In this document: positions 18,447-27,296 of the stretch, piece by piece
Layout of the letters: the number at the start of each line of letters is the position of its first letter
Numbering within the stretch: the stretch's first letter is position 1
Assembly (NCBI GenBank): GCA_902520195.1
Contig: CABYND010000008.1
Coordinates: 29,542 to 93,541, forward strand
Direction of reading: 5' to 3'
Source: Halieaceae bacterium
GTDB lineage: Bacteria > Pseudomonadota > Gammaproteobacteria > Pseudomonadales > Halieaceae
Length of the DNA: 64,000 bases
Program-made: the position numbers and the translations under genes
The notes under the pieces: model-generated
What the model saw: only the letters and a program-made list of their open reading frames with translations
Database searches by the model: none
Told to the model about the DNA's origin: nothing

Positions 18447-19499
18447 TTACGCTGCTAATACCGCGCTGGGTGTCGAGCGCGCCAGTGCCCATTCCTCTTC
18501 GGTCATTTCGGCCTCGATATCGCTGAATAGCGGGGTAGACAGGTATCGCTCCCCGGTATCGGGCAGCGTGCACAAGATCACGGAGCCTGGTGCCGCTCGC
18601 TGCGCCACATCCAGTGCCGCGGCAAAGGTAGCGCCGCAGGAGATGCCGCAAAAAATGCCTTCCTTTTGCGCAAGGGCCTGCGCGGTGGCAAAAGACGTAT
18701 CGGCTGAAACCGGCACCACCTCGTCGATGTAACCCTTGTCGATGGATTCCTGAGTGACCAGCGGAATGAAATCCGGTGTCCAGCCCTGAATCATGTGAGG
18801 GGCCCAGGCAGGGTGGCTACCGCTGGCAGAGCCGTCCTCACGGCGCTCCTGCGCTCGGCCATCGGAGAGTAGCGCCGCGCCATCGGGCTCAGTGGTAACG
18901 ATCTTGGTTTCCGGTCGCTCGGCGCGAAGCACGCGCGCGACGCCCGTCAATGTGCCGCCGGTGCCATAACCCGAGACAAAGTAATCGAGCTGCTCGCCGT
19001 CAAAGGCATCCATGATTTCACGCGCGGTGGTGCGCTCGTGGATGTCGGCATTGGCCGGGTTTTCGAATTGTCTTGCCATGAACCAGCCATTGGTTTCCGC
19101 CAGCTCCCGGCACTTGGTGACCATGCCCATGCCTTTCTCTTCCTTGGGCGTCAGGATGACCTTGGCACCCAGAAAGCGCATCAGTTTTCGGCGCTCAACA
19201 GAGAAGGTCTCCACCATCACCGAGACAAACGGGTAGCCCTTTGAGGCGCAGACCATCGCCAAGCCGATACCGGTGTTACCAGAGGTTGCCTCAATTACGG
19301 TCTGCCCCGGCTTTAGCTCACCCGAGGCCTCCGCCGCCTCAATGATGCCCATGGCCAGTCGGTCTTTGACCGAACCTAGGGGGTTGAAGGCCTCGATCTT
19401 TGCCCACATGGTCACATGATCGGGGGCAAGGTGATTGATTTTGACGATGGGCGTGTCACCCACGGTTTCAACGATGTTCTGAAATTTGCCGCGCGCCAT
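18447..19499 (-). CDS. cysK: PLP-dependent cysteine synthase
   Basis: A 350-residue enzyme that replaces the acetyl group of O-acetylserine with sulfide to make cysteine. The PLP lysine is K45 in NPLGSVKDR. The substrate loop EATSGNTG, the phosphate-binding GYGTGGTLTG and the C-terminal GISCGA follow. It is longer than CysK of enteric bacteria by a C-terminal tail and an insert near residue 225 (RAQERREDGSASG). Cystathionine beta-synthase-like activity cannot be excluded by sequence alone. Confidence 0.88.
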   Translation of the reverse strand: MARGKFQNIVETVGDTPIVKINHLAPDHVTMWAKIEAFNPLGSVKDRLAMGIIEAAEASGELKPGQTVIEATSGNTGIGLAMVCASKGYPFVSVMVETFSVERRKLMRFLGAKVILTPKEEKGMGMVTKCRELAETNGWFMARQFENPANADIHERTTAREIMDAFDGEQLDYFVSGYGTGGTLTGVARVLRAERPETKIVTTEPDGAALLSDGRAQERREDGSASGSHPAWAPHMIQGWTPDFIPLVTQESIDKGYIDEVVPVSADTSFATAQALAQKEGIFCGISCGATFAAALDVAQRAAPGSVILCTLPDTGERYLSTPLFSDIEAEMTEEEWALARSTPSAVLAA

Positions 19500-19634
19500 A
19501 GCTGTTGATGTCTTGGGTTGTTGTTTAGAAAAGAAAAATTACCTCAAGCGAAGCGGGGCAACAAGACAATTGAGATGAAGCGGCTGGTTTTGCGACGCAT
19601 ACTCGGTATTCATGAGTGCTGTTCGTGACCCAGG

Positions 19635-20648
19635 TTAGGGCAGTGGCACCGCGCCTCTGCCCATCAGCTGAGCCCAAAACACATTGAGCTCCTCGGCACC
19701 GGTTTCGCGCTGCACAGTCCAATCGACGTGTTCTGTCTCGTCTTTCTCGGCCTGCACTCTGATACCCCACAGTCCTTTAATTGCATTTGGGATTTGTGAG
19801 TAACGCATATCAACGATCATTGCCGCGTCTTCATCATCGAGTGCTAACCAGTCATCAGAAAACCACCGAAAGCGTTCGATGTCTTTGGCTTGTTGCGACG
19901 TCGATGTGAGAAACGGAAAATCATGGCTCGCGTTGAATTTAGCCGCCGATTCGCCTGGGAAATAGGTTGGATTGACCCCCACGCGCACAGCGTCCACATA
20001 ATAGCGGTCCTCATATTCGTACAGGGCTTTCCAGACCAGCAAATTGGCAAAGCCCGGTTTTACCTCAAGCCGAATCGGCTCGTGTTGGCGATGGCTGACG
20101 ATGCTTTCAGCAGCGGATAGCGCGCGTTGATGCTGCACTAAACCAAAGCCCAGATAACATAGCGCCCAGCAAAATCCGTAGATCGCGAGCCGCGGCTGCC
20201 GCCGAACAGCAGACATCATCAAAAACAGTAGTAAAGGCAGGGTAAACAGGGGGTCAATAACTGAGATGTTGTGCCACGCGAAGCGCGCGTCGGTCAGCGG
20301 CCAGAGTAATTGCGTGCCGTAGGTGGTGCAGGCGTCCAGCAAGCCGTGGGTACCGTAGCCCAGCGCGGCGAAAAACCAGACGCTCCTAAAAGTCAGACGT
20401 TGCCTGACCAATGGGTAGAAGACGCATGCACAGATCAGCGCGCCGACAGGGACAAAAAACAGCGAGTGCGTGAATTGCCGGTGGTATTCCAGCGCCAGCA
20501 GGGGGTCGGTATTGGATTGGATCAACACATCCAGATCAGGGGCCATGCCGGCCAACGCACCGATCCAGAGGGCATGGCGCAGGGTACTGGCTCTGCTACC
20601 CGATTGTGCGGCGGCAGCGCCAATCGCTGCCTGACTGAGGGGATCCAT
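19635..20648 (-). CDS. YdjM-like membrane-bound metal-dependent hydrolase
   Basis: A 337-residue inner-membrane protein of the YdjM/DUF457 family (PF04307). It starts MDPLSQAAIGAAAAQ and carries the conserved acidic/His residues GMAPDLDVL, HRQFTHSLFF and YGTHGLLDACTTYGT that would bind a metal. Four or five hydrophobic segments fill residues 30-190, and a soluble C-terminal half follows. The family's substrate is unknown. It is divergent from the carboxymuconolactone decarboxylase-like gene. Confidence 0.85.
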   Translation of the reverse strand: MDPLSQAAIGAAAAQSGSRASTLRHALWIGALAGMAPDLDVLIQSNTDPLLALEYHRQFTHSLFFVPVGALICACVFYPLVRQRLTFRSVWFFAALGYGTHGLLDACTTYGTQLLWPLTDARFAWHNISVIDPLFTLPLLLFLMMSAVRRQPRLAIYGFCWALCYLGFGLVQHQRALSAAESIVSHRQHEPIRLEVKPGFANLLVWKALYEYEDRYYVDAVRVGVNPTYFPGESAAKFNASHDFPFLTSTSQQAKDIERFRWFSDDWLALDDEDAAMIVDMRYSQIPNAIKGLWGIRVQAEKDETEHVDWTVQRETGAEELNVFWAQLMGRGAVPLP

Positions 20649-20866
20649 AAACCTTCCGCCGTTGAACTGCGCTCCAAACAGGCTCCACCTGCTGTCTTAT
20701 CTGACAGCTCACTGCAGGCGTATTGGAAGCGCGCTGGGGGCGCACCATACCAAAACCCAGTAACACGCCCCAGTATTGCGATGCGAAGTGCGTGCGCAGG
20801 GCTTGCGGTAACATCGTCCCATCGAGAAATAGGCCAAGCGTGACGCTTTACGATCGGAGGTGAGGA

Positions 20867-21430
20867 ATGAGATTAAACGCTGCGCGCATCGCGCCATTGG
20901 CTGAAGCGGATATGGCGCCCGAGTTGCTCGCGTTGCTGGGGCCTCGCTTCAAGGCGATCCCGGTGCTGAACATTTTCCGCACGCTGGCCCACGCACCCAA
21001 GGCGTTTAAGCGCTTTATGGCCTGGGGCGGTTATATCTTGTCGGATGCCAACAGCCTCAGCCCTCGGGATCGGGAGCTGGTGATTCTACGGGCAGGCTTC
21101 AATTGGAAATCTGGCTATGAATGGGCGCAGCACGTGCGTATCGGTTTGGATTGTGGTCTGACCGAGGCGGAGATTGCGCGTATCAAGACGGGGCCCGACG
21201 CACCCGAATGGGGCGACACCGATCGCGCTTTGCTCACAGCCACCGACGAGCTGACCGCCGATGCTTTTATCAGTGACGCTACCTGGGCCGCATTGGGCGA
21301 GTATTCTGAGAAACAGCGAATGGATTTAGTGATGACTGTGGCGCAGTACACGCAGGTGTCGATGATGCTGAATACGTTTGGTGTGCAGTTAGATGAGGAT
21401 CTGAAACTGGATCCAGATCTGTGCTCGTGA
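20867..21430 (+). CDS. Carboxymuconolactone decarboxylase-family protein
   Basis: A 187-residue all-helical protein of the AhpD/CMD fold. ELVILRAGFNWKSGYEWAQHVRIGLDCGL around residues 68-98 matches the family core, but the usual Cys before the YEW motif is Trp here, so it probably lacks peroxidase/thiol-redox activity. TAVxxY-like MTVAQYTQVSMMLNTFGV closes the domain. GGAGGTGAGGA precedes the start. It may be a decarboxylase or isomerase of unknown substrate. Confidence 0.85.
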   Translation: MRLNAARIAPLAEADMAPELLALLGPRFKAIPVLNIFRTLAHAPKAFKRFMAWGGYILSDANSLSPRDRELVILRAGFNWKSGYEWAQHVRIGLDCGLTEAEIARIKTGPDAPEWGDTDRALLTATDELTADAFISDATWAALGEYSEKQRMDLVMTVAQYTQVSMMLNTFGVQLDEDLKLDPDLCS

Positions 21431-21589
21431 TCCCGCGATACTCATGGGGAGTTGAATAGTGTTGAAGCGTTTCTTTTTGCCAGGACAGCGGCACTGCCCG
21501 CATGCATCGCTCGCTGAGCAGGATGTTCGCGGGCGAGAGGGGCGATCAGGAGGCATCGTTCAGCTCGCTCAGCTGGCGCGGGAATGACG

Positions 21590-21937
21590 TCAGTCGAATA
21601 TTCTCATCACGCTCTCTGGCGGCCGCCCGAGCGCCACGTCCCCGCCGTGAATCACAATCGGGCGTTCGATGAGAATGGGGTTCGCGCTCATGGCCTCTAT
21701 CAAAGCCTCGTCAGCAGCGTCTTTATCAAGCCCAAGTTCTTTGAACACTTTTTCACCTCGCCTCAGCAGCTCCCAAGGCTTGATGCCAAGCTGACTTAAC
21801 ACCTCGGCCACTTCAGTGGTGGAGGGTGCGTCATCCAAATAGAGCCTCACAGCAGGGTTGATGCCGCGCTCTTCGAGCAGGGCCAACGTTTGGCGTGATT
21901 TGGAACAGCGTGGGTTGTGCCAGATGGTGGTCGTCAT
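21590..21937 (-). CDS. arsC: Arsenate reductase, glutaredoxin type
   Basis: A 115-residue ArsC/Spx-fold protein. The catalytic cysteine is C11 in NPRCSKSR. The three arginines that bind arsenate in E. coli ArsC have counterparts in LLRRGE, ERPIV and LGRPPE, which favours true arsenate reductase over the regulator Spx. It reduces As(V) to As(III) with glutathione and glutaredoxin. No arsenite pump is adjacent. It is divergent from the alpha/beta hydrolase, 74 bp away. Confidence 0.88.
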   Translation of the reverse strand: MTTTIWHNPRCSKSRQTLALLEERGINPAVRLYLDDAPSTTEVAEVLSQLGIKPWELLRRGEKVFKELGLDKDAADEALIEAMSANPILIERPIVIHGGDVALGRPPESVMRIFD

Positions 21938-22011
21938 GATGGGGATCCAAAAATTGAAAGTATGGCCTGCTTGGCCGACACTTTCGAGGGGCGCACTGGT
22001 ATGACACCACG

Positions 22012-22917
22012 ATGGCAGTGACTGACACAGAGCAGCTTTCTTTTGAACACGAGGCGCTGATCTTCTCGGCGCAGGCGATGGGAGATGGCCCCATCGTACT
22101 GTGTTTGCACGGTTTCCCAGACAATGGCGGGTCTTTTCGGCACCAGTTGCCGGCGCTTGCTGAGGCAGGGTACCGCGCGATCTCGCTGACGCTGCGGGGG
22201 TATGAGCCGGGTGCTATTCCGGCCGATGGTGACTACACCATGGAGACGATCGCGACCGATATTCTGGCGGTCATAGAGAGCCTCGATACCGGCCCGGTGC
22301 ATCTGATTGGTCACGATTGGGGTGCCGCTGTAGCCTACGTCGCTACCTCAGCCGCACCGGAGCGGTTTAAGAGTCTGACGGTGATGGCGGTGCCTCATGC
22401 GGGCCGCTTTGCCCGTGAAGGCCTGCGGATCCCCAAGCAGCTGCGGCTGTCTTGGTACATGGGCTTTTTCAATATTCCTTGGCTCTCAGACTGGGTGGTG
22501 CAGCGTCAGGACTATGCGTTTATTCGCAAGCTCTGGAGGGATTGGAGCCCCGGTTGGCAACCGGAACCCGGCGTGCTGGATAGCGTGATACAGACCTTGT
22601 CGCAACCGGGTGTGCGCTCGGCTGCTCTGGGCTATTACCGCGCGGCGCTGTCGATCAAAGCGCTACTGGTGAGTGCCGAGGAGGCCCACTACCCGGTACC
22701 CGTGCCCACACTCGCTTTGTCGGGAGAGCGCGATGGCTGCATTGCAAGCGAGGTCTTCGAGCAGTTGATGGTGGCGCAGGATTTTCCGAAAGGGCTGACG
22801 TTCAGTCGGATCGCTGAGGCTGGGCACTTTCTGCATCAGGAGCAGCCGGAGCAAGTGAATCGCGAAATTCTGGATTGGTTAAAACTGAATGATGATCGCT
22901 TTGCGACCAAACAATAA
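22012..22917 (+). CDS. Alpha/beta hydrolase, epoxide hydrolase-like
   Basis: A 301-residue hydrolase. HGFPDNGGSF forms the oxyanion hole. The nucleophile elbow is GHDWGAAVA, where Asp takes the nucleophile place as in epoxide hydrolases and dehalogenases. The acid is in ALSGERDGCI and the base is His in EAGHFLHQEQP. No signal peptide, so cytosolic. It lies 42 bp before the beta-hydroxyacid dehydrogenase on the same strand. The substrate is unknown. Confidence 0.88.
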   Translation: MAVTDTEQLSFEHEALIFSAQAMGDGPIVLCLHGFPDNGGSFRHQLPALAEAGYRAISLTLRGYEPGAIPADGDYTMETIATDILAVIESLDTGPVHLIGHDWGAAVAYVATSAAPERFKSLTVMAVPHAGRFAREGLRIPKQLRLSWYMGFFNIPWLSDWVVQRQDYAFIRKLWRDWSPGWQPEPGVLDSVIQTLSQPGVRSAALGYYRAALSIKALLVSAEEAHYPVPVPTLALSGERDGCIASEVFEQLMVAQDFPKGLTFSRIAEAGHFLHQEQPEQVNREILDWLKLNDDRFATKQ

Positions 22918-22959
22918 GCGCCATGAAGTCGGTGACATTGAAGATGAGGTTGAAATCAC

Positions 22960-23859
22960 ATGCATTACGGATTTATTGGGCTCGGTAATCTGGGTAGCAA
23001 GCTGGCGACCCGGTTAGCGGAAAACGGGTTCACCGTGACGGGCTTCGACCTGAACATGCGCGTCTCAGACAGCCTCGAGCACGCAGGGGTCACATTTGCT
23101 GCGAGCCTTGAAGAACTCGCTGGTTCCGTTGATCACGTCATTACCTGTTTACCATCGCCCGACGCGTCATCGGCAGTGCTGGATCAAATCTTGGGTGCCA
23201 TGCGGCCTGATGCGAATGTCATTGAGATGTCGACCATTGGTCGCGACGACGCAATACGATTCGCCAGCTTGGCAGAAGGCGCGGGAGTTGGTTTTCTGGA
23301 GCTGCCGGTCACCGGCGGCGTGCATCTTGCGGCAGTAGGCGAGCTGACCTTGCTGGCCGGCGGTCCAGCGTCATTGATGACACTTCACGAGCCCGCACTG
23401 AATGTGATGGGGAGTGAGGTGATTCACATGGGGCCCGTTGGGTCAGCTTCATTGATCAAAGTCATTACCAATATGTTGGCGCTGGTGCATTTGCAAGTCT
23501 GCGGCGAGGCGCTGATGCTGGCATCGCGGGGCGGGCTGGATTTGGCGACGAGCTGGAGAGCCATTGCGGCGTCTTCAGGGAATTCTTTTGTGCATGAAAC
23601 GGAGGGGCAGCTCATTCTCAATGGTAGCTACGACATTGGCTTTACCATTGATTTGGCGCTCAAAGACCTCGGTTTTGCGAAGCAATTCGCAGAAGAGCTG
23701 GGCGTGCCCCTCGAGCTGGCCTCCGCAACGTTTACGCGCTTTCAGGAGGCACGGGCCGCGTATGGCGGGGAGAGCCAATCACCCAAGATTGTTAAATTAC
23801 TCGAAGATGCGCTCGACGCGCCGCTGCGTGCTCCGGGCTTCCCGGCGGCCTTGAGCTAA
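22960..23859 (+). CDS. NAD(P)-dependent beta-hydroxyacid dehydrogenase family protein
   Basis: A 299-residue oxidoreductase of the 3-hydroxyisobutyrate/6-phosphogluconate dehydrogenase superfamily. The N-terminal Rossmann loop is GLGNLGSKLA, followed by acidic D35 in FDLN, which favours NAD. The signature ELPVTGGVHLAAVGELTLLAGG and the catalytic lysine helix IKVITNMLALVHLQVCGEAL are intact. It oxidises a short beta-hydroxyacid or reduces a semialdehyde; the exact substrate cannot be read. Probably co-transcribed with the preceding hydrolase. Confidence 0.9.
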   Translation: MHYGFIGLGNLGSKLATRLAENGFTVTGFDLNMRVSDSLEHAGVTFAASLEELAGSVDHVITCLPSPDASSAVLDQILGAMRPDANVIEMSTIGRDDAIRFASLAEGAGVGFLELPVTGGVHLAAVGELTLLAGGPASLMTLHEPALNVMGSEVIHMGPVGSASLIKVITNMLALVHLQVCGEALMLASRGGLDLATSWRAIAASSGNSFVHETEGQLILNGSYDIGFTIDLALKDLGFAKQFAEELGVPLELASATFTRFQEARAAYGGESQSPKIVKLLEDALDAPLRAPGFPAALS

Positions 23860-23950
23860 ACATGAGATTAGGGAGTGGGGATGCCCGTGGTAGCACTGCG
23901 CATGCGATAGGATCTATGTGGAGTCGCCCATCAACCAGAGGAGTAGATTA

Positions 23951-24910
23951 GTGAATTCTCGATTTATCAGGGTAGTTGTCTTGAGCCTGTGCACTACGTT
24001 TTCGGCGTTGGCTCAAACCGCGCCGTATCAGATCACGGTGTTGGCAACCAATATTTCTGATTATGGTGGTTTGGGTGAGTGGAGCTTTGCCGCGCTTTTT
24101 GCGGGCGAGCAGGACGCAGTACTCTTCGATACCGGCTTCAAAGAAGACACTGTGCTCCATAACGTGCTGCATCTGGGCGTCGATCTCTCAGGTGTCGAGA
24201 AGGTCGTGCTCAGTCACTTTCACAGCGACCACACCGGGGGCTTGCTGATTCTCCGCGAGCATTTTCGCCCCGCGAATGAAGGCGCCCTGAGTGAGGTGTA
24301 TGTGGCCGCAGGGTTTTTTGAGCAGCGCGCGACCGCGACGGGCGTCGAGGTGGGTCCAGGTGATTTCGCCAGTGCGCAAGATTTCAAAGTTGCAGCGGAA
24401 GCCCTCGGGATCAACTTCACTGTCGTCACCGAGCCCACCGAAATAGCTCCCAAACTTTGGCTGACGGGTCCCGTACCGCGGGTAGAGGAGCACTACAACG
24501 GCCCCGCGGGGCTGTATATCAACCGAGATGGTGCATCGATACCTGACATCATTATGGATGATCAGTCGCTGGGTTATCTCACCGATAAAGGCTGGCTTAT
24601 GACCTCCGGTTGCGGTCACTCAGGTTTGATCAATACCGGCAAGGTGTTGCAGTCGATAAAAGATGAACCGATTTATTCCATCGTCGGCGGGTTCCATCTT
24701 TGGCGGGCTAACAGCGAGACACTGAACCGCACGGCAAACTGGCTCGAGGAGCAGGGTTTGGGGCTGATGATGGGTGGTCATTGCACTGGCATTGCCGCGG
24801 CTGAAACCATTGCCAGTCAGCTGCAGCTGCCGAGATCTCACATCTCTCATGCCGCCATCGGTTCAGTGATTACACCAGAGCTGACCATCATCCGCAGTTC
24901 AGTCGAATAG
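23951..24910 (+). CDS. Exported MBL-fold metallo-hydrolase
   Basis: 319 residues starting at a GTG with GAGGAG seven bases upstream; the longer frame to 23918 is less likely. A signal peptide (VVVLSLCTTFSALAQ) exports it. The metal site HFHSDH lies near residue 83, with later His ligands in TSGCGHSGLIN and GGFHLWRA, an arrangement close to the dihydropterin-6-ribofuranosyl-aminobenzene-phosphate synthase-like group (COG1237). The reaction is unknown. Confidence 0.85.
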   Translation: MNSRFIRVVVLSLCTTFSALAQTAPYQITVLATNISDYGGLGEWSFAALFAGEQDAVLFDTGFKEDTVLHNVLHLGVDLSGVEKVVLSHFHSDHTGGLLILREHFRPANEGALSEVYVAAGFFEQRATATGVEVGPGDFASAQDFKVAAEALGINFTVVTEPTEIAPKLWLTGPVPRVEEHYNGPAGLYINRDGASIPDIIMDDQSLGYLTDKGWLMTSGCGHSGLINTGKVLQSIKDEPIYSIVGGFHLWRANSETLNRTANWLEEQGLGLMMGGHCTGIAAAETIASQLQLPRSHISHAAIGSVITPELTIIRSSVE

Positions 24911-24993
24911 GCGGGGTCGTTACCTTTCTATGACGCAATCAGCGACGGCGATCTGGTATGGTCTGCCATCACAGCAGTTTTGGGGGTGTTTCC

Positions 24994-26163
24994 ATGATTG
25001 ATATCAGTGAGTCCATAGAAGCCTGTGCCAATCATTACGGCGAGCAGGCGGAAGCTATGCGCAGTTATTTACAAGAAGGCCAGGCGGCTGCGCTCGCGCT
25101 ACCGAACAGAGGGCCGCTGAGATTCACCGAGTCCGGTGCGCTGGCAGAAGAGATTCGCGCCGCGTATTCCAAGTACGGTTTTTATGTTTTTGAGACTGTG
25201 CTGAGCGCCGAAGAGCTCGAAGACATCAAAGCAGATCTTGACACCATGCGCGCGCAGTTTCCCACCGGTCCGGAGAGTCAGGTGAACGCCGCCGGTGATC
25301 CGGCATTGGGTGCTGACGCCAAAGCGCTGACGCTGGTGTGGTCAAAACCATTAGGTGACCCGCTGGGTGGTACTAAACTCGCCAATGGCCGCCATCAGGT
25401 GAAAATGTTCGAGCCTGAAGCGGACGTCGAGGCGCCACTTGCTGCGCCATTTATTCTTCTTGGTTCTCTTCAGTTCTCGGATGCCTGTTTGAGGACCTAC
25501 GCGCACCCCGAATTACTCAAGGTGACAGAGTCCATCAATGGCCCGGACTTTGCGCCGTTCAATGAGGCGCTGTTCATCAAAGAGCCGGGTATTGGTGCCG
25601 CGGTCTCCTGGCATCAGGATGGAGTGACCCACTGGGATAGTCCTGACTTTGACGAGGATATCCACGGCTTTAATTTCATGGCTCAGGTGTATGGCAGCAC
25701 CGCCGTGAATGGTGTCTGGGTGCTCCCGGGTACCCATAAGCAGGGCAAGCTCGATATCAAGGCGCTGGTCGCCGAGTCTGGCAGTGAACGGCTCGAAGGT
25801 GCGGTACCGATTGTCTGTAACCCCGGTGACGTGGTGATGTGTAATCGGCAGCTCCTGCACGGCTCATTTCCCAACTGCGGGTTTGAGCCACGCATTACCG
25901 TGAATTTTGGCTTCCACAAGCGTTCATCGGTATTGGGCGTGATGGGCGGTGGTATCCACAGTGATGCTCAAGTGTTTGACGAGGAGATTGTGGCTCGCCG
26001 CTCACGGGCGATCGGCTATGCCATTGATGCTCGCAAGCAGCGATTCCCCGACGAGACCCCTTACCACTATCAGCCGCTCTCGGCCGCCGCCAACGATTAC
26101 CGGTGGGATGAGTTTGCGCGGGCTGACCTTAAGGACTATAACCTTGACGACCTCAGCATCTGA
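24994..26163 (+). CDS. Phytanoyl-CoA dioxygenase-family protein
   Basis: A 389-residue Fe(II)/2-oxoglutarate-dependent dioxygenase. The iron ligands are His and Asp in SWHQDGVTHW (about residue 198) and His in NRQLLHGSFPN (about 283). The Arg in PRITVNFGFH would hold 2-oxoglutarate. These enzymes hydroxylate small molecules such as lipids or betaines. The ATG at 24994 is chosen because the longer frame adds 12 atypical residues. It stands alone between the MBL hydrolase and a broken hydrolase. Confidence 0.88.
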   Translation: MIDISESIEACANHYGEQAEAMRSYLQEGQAAALALPNRGPLRFTESGALAEEIRAAYSKYGFYVFETVLSAEELEDIKADLDTMRAQFPTGPESQVNAAGDPALGADAKALTLVWSKPLGDPLGGTKLANGRHQVKMFEPEADVEAPLAAPFILLGSLQFSDACLRTYAHPELLKVTESINGPDFAPFNEALFIKEPGIGAAVSWHQDGVTHWDSPDFDEDIHGFNFMAQVYGSTAVNGVWVLPGTHKQGKLDIKALVAESGSERLEGAVPIVCNPGDVVMCNRQLLHGSFPNCGFEPRITVNFGFHKRSSVLGVMGGGIHSDAQVFDEEIVARRSRAIGYAIDARKQRFPDETPYHYQPLSAAANDYRWDEFARADLKDYNLDDLSI

Positions 26164-26214
26164 CTTGCTGGACGTATGCTGCCGAACCGCAGCCGTTAGT
26201 GATTCAAGTAGTTG

Positions 26215-27170
26215 TTAGCGATTTAACAGTTCGGCCATGATGGCGTTGAACCGAGCGGGGTCTTCCTGCATTAGGAAGTGGCCGACACCGGACACCAGTG
26301 TTGCCTCAAAAGAAGCGGTTAGGGCCTGCCCTGCGCGGGTGTTGGTGGGGCGATAGTCTGAGTTGATCAGACGAATGGGCACGTCGATGTCCGCCAATGT
26401 CTGTTCGACATCTTCGTTATACCAGCGGGCGATACCCTCGAGCGAGCCGATGCCCGCTGCGGGCGGCGCAGCACTCATATCGCGGGCAATTTGGTCAATC
26501 AGCGCGGGGTCTGATGTGGGCAAGAAAAACTGCTGCGCACCATTCCGTCTACCGTGCCTGGAAAATCAGCTTCCATGGCGGCGAGCATCGCCGCAAGTTG
26601 CGCATCGGCGTAACGCAGCGACACATCGCTCAGGGTATCGGCACCGATGATCATTTTGACGCGCCCTTTGAGTAGCTTCGCGGCCTCGAGTGCTACCTGC
26701 CCACCCATCGAATGACCAACCAGAATGATGTCCTCAAGTTGCAGTGCGTGGGCCACCACGGCGACATCGGCACCAAAATTGGCCATCGACCATTCTTCGC
26801 GATTTGTCCCCGAGTCGCCGTGCCCGGCGAGGTCGATGGCAACCACATGATGCGTGGCGGCAAAGAAGGGCAATTGCGCTGACCAGTAGCTGCGATCGCA
26901 GTTCCAGCCATGGATAAAAACAAGTGCCGGTGACCCCCTGCCGCCAGACTCGTAATGGATTTGGACGCCGTCTTTAGCCTGTGTCACACCGTGCATCAGG
27001 CGCTCTTCGGCCTGCGCGGCTGCGCCTATCAGCAGGCTCACGATGAGCAAAGATCGGGCCAGTCTGTGAGCGACGTTGGCGTCTAAAAGAGATGTCGCTT
27101 GCATCGGGTGCTGCTGCCTCGCGGTTCTGAGTCTCGTGCTCATGTCGCAAGCATTATGCCTCACATCCAA
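26215..27170 (-). pseudogene. Exported alpha/beta hydrolase split by a one-base frameshift
   Basis: Two frames make one hydrolase. The upper part (26499-27170) has a signal peptide ending AAAQA, the HGWNCDRSYW oxyanion loop and the nucleophile elbow GHSMGGQVA. The lower part (26215-26523) has the acid loop INSDYRPTN and the base GVGHFLMQEDP. At 26525-26529 a run of five A (five T in the coding sense) breaks the frame; one more base would join the halves through MVRSSFFLPTSDPAL. It is either a real pseudogene, a slippage site or a sequencing error. All catalytic residues survive. Confidence 0.8.
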
Positions 27171-27296
27171 ATGGCGGCATGTGTGGATTGCGTGTCACCC
27201 ACCGGCTAATTAAGGGTGCGACGCCATAGCCGCTGAACGGCTCTTTCCCCCGGACTTTGCCGTAGACTGTGTCTGTCTCAACATTGACTGCGCACT

